In this document: piece after piece, positions 38,901 to 50,099 of the stretch
Layout of the letters: every line of letters starts with the position of its first letter
Numbering within the stretch: the first letter of the stretch is position 1
Notes under the pieces: model-generated
The model's input: only the letters and a program-made list of their open reading frames with translations
What the model was told of the DNA's origin: nothing
Database searches by the model: none
NCBI RefSeq assembly: GCF_024323335.1
Contig: NC_066581.1
Span: 434,142,136 to 434,206,135, forward strand
From: Lathyrus oleraceus
Lineage: Eukaryota; Streptophyta; Magnoliopsida; Fabales; Fabaceae
Direction of reading: 5' to 3'
DNA: 64,000 nucleotides
Position numbers and translations under genes: made by a program

Positions 38901-39566
38901 AAACATTCTCATTTCTGCTATCTAGACGGTTATTCAGGCTTCTTTCAAATACCAATTCATCCTGATGACCAAGAAAAGACAACATTCACGTGTCCTTTTG
39001 GTACCTTCGCTTATCGACGAATGCCATTTGGCTTGTGCAATGCTCCTGCAACCTTCCAATGGTGCATGATGGCGATATTCGCAAATTTTCTCGAAAACAT
39101 CATGGAGGTATTTATGGACGATTTCTCCGTATGCGGACAAAGCTTTGAAGAATGTCTTGAAAACCTAGAAAGAGTTCTGGAACGATGTGTAAAAGTAAAC
39201 CTAGTACTTAATTGGGAAAAATGTCACTTTATGGTACAAGAAGGAATTGTTTTAGGACATATCATCTCAAATAGAGGAATTGAAGTAGACAAAGCAAAAA
39301 TAGAGGTAATCGAAAACCTTCAACCTCCGAAAACTGTGAGAGAAGTACGAAGCTTCTTAGGACATGCCGGTTTTTATCGACGATTCATTAAAGACTTCTC
39401 TAAAATAACTAAACCTTTGACCGGACTATTGATGAAAGATGATGAATTCATATTCGACAATAAATGTTTAGAAGCATTTCAAACGCTTAAACAAGCATTG
39501 ATCTCCGCGGCCATAATGCAGACACCAGATTGGAATGAACCATTCGAAATAATGTGTGATGCCAGT
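35925..39566 (+). pseudogene. Element C (Athila lineage): gag-protease-RT polyprotein, three stops, truncated at RNase H
   Basis: One frame runs from ATG 35,925 (MPHTRSQGEP) to the end without a frameshift, broken only by TGA 36,003, TAG 36,381 and TAG 37,008. The gag core is at 36,090-36,720 (WERYKDMMRLCPHHG), with a classical zinc knuckle C-X2-C-X4-H-X4-C (CEVCGIQGHTPADC) near 36,890-36,930. In the 37,155 frame, numbered from its first Met, protease has DLGAG at residues 242-246 with LGRPFLATAGA at 315-325. RT has VSPVHVVPKK, MCIDYRKLN and FMDD at 653-656, with PFGLCNAPATFQ. The DLG in place of DTG is common in Athila. At CDAS (start of RNase H) the frame runs into LTR fragment H; RNase H, integrase, any env-like ORF and the 3' LTR are absent. 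Confidence 0.92.
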
Positions 39567-40213
39567 TGTAACACCCCGATAAAATATGATAATTATTTAA
39601 ATTAAATTTAATAATATATTTATTAATTTAATTAAATAATTGGAATATTATTGGAATTATTATTATTATTGGAATAATATAAATTGGAATAATAAGTTGG
39701 AATATATATAAGAGTTTCATTTGGTAAAGAAAGGTTTTTTCACGTGAAAAGGGAAAGCGACAGAAAAAGTGAGAAAAGGGCAAAGAGGAAGAGCAAGAGA
39801 GCAAGGGTTGAAGAAAGGAAAAGCTTGAAGCTAAAAGGATTGCCAGATTTACTCAGGTAAGGGGGGTTTATCGTCGTTTAATGGGTATTATGGGTTAACA
39901 TGTAATGGGTAGTAGTAAGCCGTTGAATTGACCCTAATTGGGATGTCGAATGCTGAAAAATTGAGATGAATAAGTTATGTTAAAGCTGTAATTGAATCTG
40001 TAATTGGATGAGTCTTGATTTTCCGAACATGTAGCTTTTTACGGAATTGGAATCGGAGGTCCGGAAGTCCTCCAACGGCGGAAAATGCGGAGAATTCTGC
40101 ATTCTGCTTCGTGTTAGCGCAGGAACAGCTTTCTGTCTTGCGTTAACCGGTTAACCCAGGGTGTTAACCGGTTAACACTGTTATGAATTGTGAAATATTG
40201 CTGTCTGTCTTGC
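39567..40213 (+). mobile_element. LTR fragment H (5' part of a further LTR retrotransposon)
   Basis: It starts TGTAACACCCCGATAAAATA exactly where the coding frame of C is cut. An A/T-rich segment (TTATTATTATTATTGG) follows, then a possible TATA (GAATATATATAAGAG near 39,705) and a purine-rich leader. It is interrupted at 40,214 by LTR D. A TGTAACACCCCGA start is common in chromovirus (Tekay-type) LTRs, but no coding domain is visible, so the family is a guess. Confidence 0.6.
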
Positions 40214-41618
40214 TGTAACACCTCAAAATTTGCCCTCCTCTCTTGGGACTAGCATATCATATTGCATATCATTTTTAGGTCATTAGGCATTGCATATTGC
40301 ATATCATTTGGTTACATTGTGCAAGCCATTCTCCCAAGTCTTGATCAGAAGATGAGGAGGTCATGTGCAAGCTAGGGTTTCATTGGACTGGTCATTAATC
40401 ATCTGAGGATGTGGAGGTCCCATTTAGGGTTTTGTGATTCTCAAAGGATATTGGTTTTCATCTTGATTGAAATGATTCATCATCATCATCATGATTTGAT
40501 TTCATCAAGTGTTGAAGCACATTCCTTGAGATTAGGGTTTTGACCACTGGTCAACCCTAATCAGTTGCAATTGGGCCAATCAGGGCATGATCAGAAGATG
40601 GGGTCTACAATGGAGATGGGGATCATTATTTGGTTTTATTGGGATTATTGAGGCTAGGGTTCCACCCTTGAGCCATTCCATCAGAGAATTGGGGCTCAGA
40701 TTGATCAATGCATTGCCAGATTCATCTATCAGTTGAAAAAGTCAACTGTGGTCAACTGTGCTTGATTTAATGGATTTGGAGGTGGAAGAGAGTTGGATAC
40801 ACTTCATTCATGTTGAAACAAGTGTTATTTTACATTTCAAAGCTTAAGAATGAAGAAAATAAAGTCAGACAAAAAACTGCCAAAAATAGAAAGTGACTTG
40901 TAATAGAAGTTTCCAAAAATGGAAAGTTTTGACCACAAAATTACATGTCCAAGGAAGCTCCAAATGAAAATTTGTTCAACATGAGAGTTGTATATCTTGT
41001 TCTCACCTTTCCAAAATGTCCAAGAACTTGAAAATCCCATGTATGGTTGGCAAGTTATGGTCCAGTCAATTTCAAAAATGACCCATAATCAGAGGGGCAT
41101 AACTTCCACATGGAGTGTCCAAATTGAGTGATATTTTTATGCACAAACTCCATTTGACATGTACTTTCATGGTGCATAATTGGATTTCATCAAAAATGGT
41201 CAATGCAAAAAGTCAAATTTCAAGTGTACAGTTAAAGATCCAGGGGCAAAATTGTCCAACTTGTGAAATAATGGGAATTTTTGAATGGGGATTTTTGCAA
41301 CACCTCACAAATGATATTTGGAAATGGTTTGAATGCTCATAACATGTCAAGGACTCATGGTTTGAGAACTCACTTTTGAAATGGACTTGAAAATGCATAA
41401 AAGTGCCATGACATGTGGAAAATGAGAAATATACATCCAATGAAGATGAGACAAGTTGCAACAGCTCATGACAGATATTTTGAGAGTGTATGAGCTGTCA
41501 ATACAGCTGTCATTGGCCTGTGGTGAAAGTACCATTTTGCCCTTGCTTTGAAAATGACATTTTGCTAAACACATTCTATTTTGTTAATTAAGGTGATTAA
41601 GTGTGGATTAAGCTGAGG

Positions 41619-41626
41619 TATATATT
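41619..41626 (+). promoter_or_regulatory. Probable TATA box of LTR D
   Basis: TATATATT in the context GAGGTATATATTCC, about 1.4 kb into the LTR, followed by C-rich leader text (CTCTTTTCCCTCC). It is placed like the TATA of LTR E. Confidence 0.5.
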
Positions 41627-44600
41627 CCTAATCATAACCAACTCATAACAGAATACACATTTCCCAAAATCACAATCTCTTTTCCCTCCAAATTCATCAA
41701 ATTCTCTCAAGAACACAAAAGCCAAAATCCATCGAAACTCTCTCAATTCTTGATCAATTTGTGAAATTCTTCTTGCTGCAAGCTCCATTCATCATCTACT
41801 TCAACTGTTTTGGCAAATTGGATTGAAAGAAGCACCAAATCGCAACTGTTCATCTTTGATTCATCAATGGCTTTTGGAATTTTCGCGCATTAGAAGCAAA
41901 TCTAATCGAACCTGAGCATTGCATCCAACTTCTTGAAGCTTATTCCTCATCTGTTTTGGACTTTCACGAGCAAATTCATCAAAATTCAGTGCTGTCTCCA
42001 AATCAAGGTACCAAATCGAATCTCGCCATTGTGTTAATTGTTGTATGTGTTTTGTAGACTGTTTGATGTAGTTTATCATGCTACCTTTGGTTTTAGAAAT
42101 GGTGAAACATAGAGAAGGTTATCTTGATTAGAAGTTAGGATGCCAAACCCTAAGTTGTTCGATTCGTAAAATATATGAACAATTGGACAAAATTACATGC
42201 ATATTCGTGTTCCTGACATTGAGACCTTTCCAACGGTTATATGCATGTTAATTTTCATTGACATTTGTTCTTCGCGTGTTCATGTGAGTTCTGGGAATTT
42301 CTGGGAAAGAAGATGATGATGAAACGCGTTTGATCCATTTTTGTGCATTACCGTTTTCAAATTGTGTTTGCCGCGCCAACATTAACCAATAGCGTGCCTC
42401 CACCTCAATTAGTAGAATGACCGCGTTTTGGTTTGGCCAGGAGTATTTACCAAACTGCCATTGGATCCTTTAATTAATTATAATAATTCAAATAATTATT
42501 AAAAAATCACACAAACATTAAAAAATTCATAGAAAATTATTGGAAAGTCAAAAAAATGTGAGGATTTTTTCTATAGTTCCCATTTTCTCTCTAGAATTTT
42601 ATGGACATAATTTTAGAAATTGTGCTTGGTGAAAAATTGGTTTGACCTAGGGTTGTTTGACTTGTGGTATATTTGTGCACATTTTGCCATTTTTGATGTG
42701 AAATTCTCATGCCTTAAAAGAAATTCTTGAAACTTTTTGTGGTGATTCTAGACATGTTGCTGGTGATTTACATGTAAAGTTTGGGAATTTTGGATACCTG
42801 TGGAGTGAGATATGATTTTTGGAATTTAGGTGTGACAATTTGTGTCACACCTAACTAGGTCAACTTCATGAAATTATTTGCCCAGCCTATGCTTGTTAGA
42901 ATGAGTTGAGATTTTACATGGATGTTTATGGATATGTTGAGATGATATGTGAATTTTTATGGATTTTTATATGGCATTTTCAATTTGATTGATATTTTTC
43001 ATCTCTGTTGGTCAATTATGCAAGTTCATATGACACATGTTTGTAAATCTAATGTGAAATTCTCATATTGTTTTAGATGAACATGAAATTTGGTATGCTG
43101 GTTGTAGACACATTGTAGGACATCCCTGTTTTGGTCCCATTCATTTCTTAACTGTTTTCATTGACTTATGAATTTTTGAAGTGAATGCATGTGTTGATAC
43201 CTTGAATTGGCTTGAATAATTGTGTCTGTTTTTCTTGATTTTCATTGACATAGTTCCTTTTCTCCAATTGAGCTGAGAATTGACATGCTATACCTTGAAT
43301 ATGTCCTGTTTAGGTGTGAATTATTTGAGGATTTTTGGAATTATTTTGGTATGCTCTTGATGGAATTCATTCTGTTTGGACATTGGATGTTGCATTTGAC
43401 CTAGTTTGTACCATATTGTGCATGAAATGAGATTGATGAATGGTATGAGTATGGGATCAATTGCATTGGCTTTCTATTTGCATTAATTTGGTTTTGGTTG
43501 AGAATTGTTTGCTGTTTAGAATTTTTTCTCCCTTTTGGACCCTAGGCTTGGCCTAGTGGTCCAGTTTCTCACATTTGATTTGACTTTTCAGGATGAAATG
43601 CACAAAGCTTAAGGAGAATGATTCAAGTCAATAAAATTGAATTTGTTTGATGTGGAGAACTAACATAACTTTGTTTTGTAGGTTGTGAAGCTTGAGCTTG
43701 AGCTTGTAGCTTGCATTTATGTGCTTGTGTTGTTTGTATAGTCTGACTGATTAACATTTGCTGTTTATTGTTGTCTGGCTGAGTACTGATGATACTTGAT
43801 TGATTTCAGGTACATTTGGTCGCTTACAGTTCTTTAAGAACTTGCTTGCTGCTGCTTGGTTTTTAAACCACTTGAGGTAGGACTTCTATTCTTCATGTAG
43901 TCTGGAGACCCGGTCTGTTATTTGGCCGGGCAAAATGTCTGAAGTCCTCCTTAAGAGGCGATGTTTGTGATTGTTTAAAATTGTGCCTAAGCAGGTAAAG
44001 TCCTTAATCAAGGCAATTGGTGGATCAAAGGGATATGCAATCTATCCCCCACTACTCTGTGAGTCGTCCCTCTGCTCGCACGGCTGTGTGTTGATGCATT
44101 GGGACACAAACCCAAGATCTCGTGATGTTGCACAATCGAGTCAGAGTCTTTGAGCGTAGAAGGGTCCCTCCATTCTGGACCCACGCTCCTTTGTCTAAAA
44201 GCTCTCCCTGGTCAGGGATAAGAGCTGTGAGGTTTCATCCTCACTTCACCTTTTCATCTACTTCACCTTAGCCTCGTAATGGCAAGGTTAAGAGCGAATA
44301 ATACCCATGTACAGACGACTTGCTTCGGCAGTCAAACCCATTGTTTGAGCCCACTTGATTGGTTATAGTGTGTGCTTTGTGAATATTTGGTTGACATGGT
44401 TGTTTGAAATGCTTGTATGATTTTATGCTTGTATGCTTGCTTTCTTCCTGGATAGGAGTAGCTTGCAGTTGTGCAAGTAGGTAGAAACCTGAACGTAGGG
44501 TAATGATGCATGACAACACTAGGCTCGAGTCCAGCTCCCTGGTAGTGTGTCTTCCCTCGGTTTCTGGCTAGATTTTCTTTCCCTTGAGGGGGAACTACAT

Positions 44601-44697
44601 CGCCCTGATCCTTGTTCCAGACGAGGTATGTAGGCAGGTGGTCGTGCGAGACCACTCCGGGCAACCTTTTTCTTTTTGTGTGTGTTTACTTGTTATG

Positions 44698-44850
44698 TGA
44701 TTGTGTGTTTGGTTCGGATGCCGACGTAAGTCCAGTGATTGGCGGTCGGGCTCCACGTTTGCCGTTTTGTGCGTGTTTTGGTTCGGATGCTGACGTAATT
44801 CCATTGAGTGGTTGTCGGGCTCCATGTTTGCCATCTGTTTGTGCGTTTTG
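44698..44850 (+). repeat. Imperfect 72-bp tandem duplication in LTR D
   Basis: Two copies begin TTGGTTCGGATGC(C/T)GACGTAA, at about 44,708 and 44,780, and end CGGGCTCCA(C/T)GTTTGCC. They are flanked by a second repeated phrase, GTTCCAGACGAG(G/A)TATGTAGGCA, at about 44,613 and 44,897. Confidence 0.8.
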
Positions 44851-45238
44851 TGTTGTTTGGCGTGGGTAAGCCGAACTACAGTGGCTCTGATTCTCGTTCC
44901 AGACGAGATATGTAGGCATAGGATGCGACATCCTATCGAGCTCTCTTCCTCTTAACCCCACCTGTGTTGTCTTCGGCGTGTGTGTGTGATGTTTTAGCAA
45001 CCTATTCTTTATTTTAGAACGTGGATCCCGTCGAGTACGACGGACGTGAGGGGTGCTAATACCTTCCCCTTGCGTAACCGACTCCCTTACCCTTTCTCTT
45101 TGGTCGCGAGACCATTTCCTTTCCAGGTTTCTCTGAGCGTTTCCTTTCCCTACCTTGGGATAAATAACGCGCAGTGGCGGCTCTGTGTTGTGTTTTTATT
45201 CGAGTCCCGCCGGTTGTTTTTTCGCAGGATGCGACAGC

Positions 45239-45256
45239 TGGCGACTCTGCTGGGGA
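45239..45256 (+). other. Primer binding site of element D (tRNA-Arg type)
   Basis: TGGCGACTCTGCTGGGGA, two bases after the LTR end (GCGACA). It is the cleanest Ogre PBS in the window and sets the LTR boundary. Confidence 0.9.
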
Positions 45257-46435
45257 AAACGAGATGTTGACCTGTGCTGGTCCATCTTCCCTAAGCGAGT
45301 CCTTCCTAGCGTTCTAGGATAGTTTAGGTTGCTTTGTGATGCTTGATTTATTGCATTTATTATTCTAACCTGTATATATTTGCATAAATATTTGCATGCA
45401 TCATACTATCATGTTGTTGCCGTTCTCTGTGCAGGTGGTTCCTCTGTTTTGGGGTGGGTGTTCTGAGTGGGGCTAAAACCCAGGCCCGAGTATACACCTA
45501 GGATTAGCGTGGTCTCGTGTTGCTCACATGTCGGTTGGGCATGATGTTGCGATGTGACATACCACAAGCCGGACGAGGTTCATCTGAGAAGTGCTCTTCC
45601 AGTGGGGTTTTCCACTTTGGTTGGGTTATCTCTTTTGAGCCGTTGACTCTGGTGACCGATCATTTCCCGGATCTTTGGTTTAGACGGTCTTAAGGGAGCT
45701 ACAATGGCACACCCGAAAGGGCAAACCCATTGAGTATCTCTGCCCGATTGTCGAGACTATTATCCGCCTTAGGATGACCTGATTAGAATTTACCTGTGAG
45801 GGGAGGGTGTTTCTTACAGATGCATGTTTAGATGGTGACTTTTTGTTCCGTGGATCAGAGTCCTATTTATAAGTCGGATTTATGGCCATTTATTGTCGTG
45901 ACGCCGGAGTGCTGTCCGTGGTATTTATCAGTGGGGATCCGTTTATTTCAGGATTCCCCGGGCCGATTTTATCAGTGGGGATCCGTTTATTTCAGGATTC
46001 CCCGGGCCGATTCAGAAGATTATTGGGTATCTGATCAGAGATTGATGATGATGATGATGATGATGATGTATCTGTCTTCCGTTTATTTCGGAACCCTTGA
46101 GTTGGATTTGTGGTTACATATTTCCTCAGATGGTTGTGATCGGTTCAGAGATCCGGGCTGTGATTCAGAGCAGCAAATGATCAGATGACTTGGAGGATGG
46201 CAATGCATTGCATACATCTGCATCATTCTCATTTTGCATTCATCTGCACCCAAACTACGTCTAGCCATATGGGGAGTATGATGGATTGAGAATCTGGTTG
46301 AGAGACATCTTGAATTTCAGAATGTGGATGTCAAAATATTATTCGTCTCGATGAAGCCAGGATCAAAAGACAGAATCTTCCTCACATGGATAGACGTTGC
46401 ATTCATGCATACTAACCCATTTGCTGTTTTGTAGG
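45257..46435 (+). other. Element D: 5' leader, interrupted by element E
   Basis: Non-coding leader. It contains a 44-bp tandem duplication at 45,927-46,012 (unit starts ATCAGTGGGGATCCG, ends GGGCCGATT) and an ATG/GAT trinucleotide run at about 46,042-46,068. The region ends at 46,435, where the 3' LTR of E begins. ORF1, gag and pol of D are not in the window; they would lie beyond E. Confidence 0.75.
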
Positions 46436-47454
46436 TGTCGACCGGTGTAGCGGTGTATTCGTCGCCATATGATTTATCGATTAAACCATAAGCAAAGCAA
46501 TACAATGAAGTTTCGAGTCGCCACCGCACTTTTATTTATCCAAAGGATTGGCTAAAAAGCGAACAAAAGCCTAAGAAGTTTTACACGTAGAAAACTAATA
46601 AAAGATCAGAGATTCCGGGTAAGGGGTAAGTTACGCAATGGGAAGGTGTTAGGCACCCACTACGTCCTAGGTACTCCTAGGGAGCCCTTTTCACACTTGT
46701 TATAAAATATTGTTATTTGTTATGACAAAAATATTGTGCAAACATGATTGGGATGGTGAGAAAAGAATATACATTTTTATTATTATTGGGTTCGAACGGA
46801 TGAACCCGTTGCCTACGTACCTTCCATCAAAGGTAAGGATCAGAACGCCGTAGTTCGGCTAAAAGATTTCCAAAAGTGAGTTGGATTCAATTTTAAACAA
46901 TAGCACTGAGGCTTTTCATTATCAATGGGAGAACACTCGACCAAAACCAACATCCACCATGCGAGGATAGCTTCGACATACGAGAGGGGTTAACCCTATT
47001 TTCAGCACGGAAGTCTTACTGTCGACTCACTAAAGATAAGGTGAGGTTTACATCAACCACAATGATAATTGAAACCTACGGCTAATGCATGAAAAGATTA
47101 ATGGACATGGCCAAAACAAGTGAATGAGTGAAGTTAATTGATTGTGATTATGAAAGTGAAGTCAAAGTATGATTAAGATTAATTCAAAAGAAGTATTATG
47201 AAATGGAGTTTGCAAAAAAGAGTCAAGGACTTGAGTCCAGGTTTTTAGTTTGAAAACATGAAGAAGTTTGCACAATGTCTATGTCAAGTTTAAAATCAAG
47301 GTGTGAAAAGGTTCTAGGACACAATGAGGATGAATGAGTGAGGATGGAAAGTAAAGCTTCTCAGGAGGTTCACTTCTTGAGATCATATAGAGGATGATTC
47401 AAGGGTGCCCTTTGGAATGGAAAGTAAGTAATGATAAAGTAAACAAACAAATGA

Positions 47455-47940
47455 TACCAGATGCCACTCAATGGTCTTACTCCAATCTCACAAACAAAAG
47501 CGGATATCGGATACCAATGGCTGGGTTTACACCAATCTCCTAAAACAGAACTGGATATCAGAGGCCACTCAATGGTCTTACACTAATCTCCTCAAAAAGA
47601 AAACAATGAAGAAATATGGAAGTCAACTGCCAGCTTGTGGGACTTAGGTTAACCCCACACATGATCATAGGAAAGCAAATGCCAACTCGTGGGACTTACA
47701 ATTGCATCCTCTCACAAACAAAGAAAGCAGAACAAGGATGTCAGATGCCAACTTGTGGGACTTACTCTAACACACAGTATGATCCTAGGAAAACAACTGC
47801 CAACTTGTGGGACTTACAATTGTATCCTCACATACAAACAGTACAACAAAATAAGATGAGTGGCCAATGTGATGGACTTATACTCACTTCCATATCATAG
47901 GAACAAATGCCAACTCGTGGGACTTACAATTGTCCTCAAT
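47455..47940 (-). repeat. Irregular tandem repeat in the transcribed part of LTR E
   Basis: Plus-strand motif TGCCAACT(T/C)GTGGGACTTA at about 47,627, 47,680, 47,746, 47,798 and 47,907, with weaker copies (TGCCACTCAATGGTCTTAC) at 47,461 and 47,552. Spacing is about 46-66 bp, with AAACAAA linkers. Confidence 0.8.
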
Positions 47941-50099
47941 GGGTAAACAACAATGATGATGTCAAACAGACAAAAGAGATGCTCATGCATTAATGACAGT
48001 TGATGGTGATAAATGCATAACATATAGGCAAGCAAATGCACATAGAGCAAGCAATCAGTCAATGAATAGCAAACAGCACACTCTATAGCCAAACAATTGG
48101 GGGCTCACACAAGAGGGTTTGACTTTGAAAGTCCACTGTAATGGGTGAAGGTCGCTCTTAACCTGGCCATTGAGGGGCTCAGGTGAAGCAGATGAATAGG
48201 AGATGAGGGGTGTGCCTCATTGCTTCTATCTCAGGTAAGAGAGAGCATCAAATAGAAAGTGGGGGAGTCTAGAAAGATGGAACTCTTTCCCCATTATTGA
48301 CTCGATTGGATCTTGGGTATTTATCTCAATGCTCAACCATGTGATGGGAGCAAAGAGAGGACACACTGAATAGTGGGGGATAGATTGCTTATCCCTACCT
48401 TCCACCGATTGCCTTACTTGAAGGACTTTTCCTGCTTAGGACAAATTTAAACAAACACAGGCATTGCCTCTTAAGGAGGACTTCAGACAGTTTGCCCGGT
48501 CCAATAACAGACCGGGTCTCCAGACTACATGAAGAAAGAAAGGTTTATACCTCAAAGCAATTGCTAAAAAGCAAAGCAAGCAAGTTCAGAGAACTTAAGC
48601 AACTAAAGTACCTGAAAAAGTCAAACTTATTAGTAAACAAGTCAAAAGTTTAAATCAAAAGAAATGGCAAACAGTCAACACAGGGGATCAACTGAGCAAA
48701 GCATAAGACTCAAGTTATGAGTCCAACCATCTGCAAAACAAAGGTTAGCATAGGATAAACAAATCAAATTCAAACAAGTTTGAGTGATCTTTGAAGCACT
48801 GTGCTCAACCTGAAACAGATGAACTCAACATAAGTCCAAAGGACCACTAGGACTAGCCTAGGGTCAAACATGAAAGAAGAAAGTCAAGGAAGCAAGAAAA
48901 AGTCAACTCAAAGTCAAAGTCAAACATTTGGGAAGCTAACACACTTGGGCTCACAATCATATCATGCATCATTGTCATTTCAAGAATCAAAGAAGTCAAA
49001 ACATGGCAAAGGGAAGCACACAAAAGTCAACAGAATGACTTGCATCAAAAGTCAACCCAAACAGTTCCAAAAATTATGAAATAAATCACACTCAATCCTA
49101 ACATCTAACATGGTAGACATATAAAATTTCATGGCATTTGGATGAGAGGAAGGCAGTCAAATAAAATCATGAAGTCAAACTAAATTCAAGTAAGCATGGT
49201 GAAAGTCAACAAGCATAGGTCAACTTCAAAAAATCATATCAAATTGAAAACAGAAGAGAAATGAATGAGATTAACACCAATGCAAAGCTCAAAGAGTCTA
49301 ATTATCACATATGAAATTTCATGGACATACAATATGATTTGAGAATTTCACAAACGATTTGGCAATGCATAGCACAAGGAGTCAACAAATGACCAAGCAT
49401 GGAAGAAAATTCTCAATCAAATGGAAAACAGCAAGATAAATTCCAAGAGAATTCATACATGAAATAGACATACAAAGGATCATTCATGCAAAAATTGGGG
49501 GCATTTGGATGTAGGGAAGCATGTGAACAAAATTTGTGAAGATGCATGTTCATGGTATAGCAACAATTGTAACACATGACTTCAAAAAATCATAACTCCC
49601 AATCCACAAATGATAAATGCACAAAGTCTATATGGAAACAAAGGTGAATGAGTGTAGAATGCTCATAAAAATTTTCAGAACCAATGGATGCAACATGAGT
49701 ATTTCACAATTGTTTTGGCAGAATGTGTCTAATGAGCATACATGTTAAGAAGTCTAATGTCCTTTAAAATCCAACCACCCAAAAAATGATTAAAAAATAT
49801 GATAAAATAGTGGACATTCTTGTGAAAAATATGCAACAAACTTCAAGATTTTTGGGGTTAAATTGAGTGAGTTGTGAATTTTAGAAACTGAGTGATGAAT
49901 TGGAACAAAATAACAAAATGAACATGGTTTAATTGGTCAAGGGAAGTCAACATGGCAATCTTGTAATTCAGCAACCCACTTATCCGAATGTTGCGTTTCA
50001 GGCAGACAAACCAAATATTTTTATTGGTCAACATGGGATGGTACAGTGAAACACGAAAATCCCAGCAACAACAGCCAATAGCATTTTGAACAGAAAAAA

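Larger units (their letters stand above)
40214..45236 (+). mobile_element. 5' LTR of Ogre element D (5.02 kb)
   Basis: It starts TGTAACACCTCAAAATTTGCC and ends TTCGCAGGATGCGACA, two bases before a perfect PBS. U3 is about 1.4 kb with a probable TATA at 41,619. Near the 3' end it has the conserved block (45,051-45,095), a TAAATAA stretch and TGGCGGCTCTG at 45,175-45,185. It shares U3 phrases with LTR E in opposite orientation (for example CCAAGAACTTGAAAATCCCA at about 41,020 and E near 53,710). The short open frames at 40,837-45,270 are not genes. Confidence 0.9.

Noticed and set aside
44608..44650. GTTCCAGACGAGGTATGTAGGCA block as a possible tRNA-like or Pol III element
   Set aside because: No cloverleaf can be drawn; it is a repeated phrase inside LTR D.
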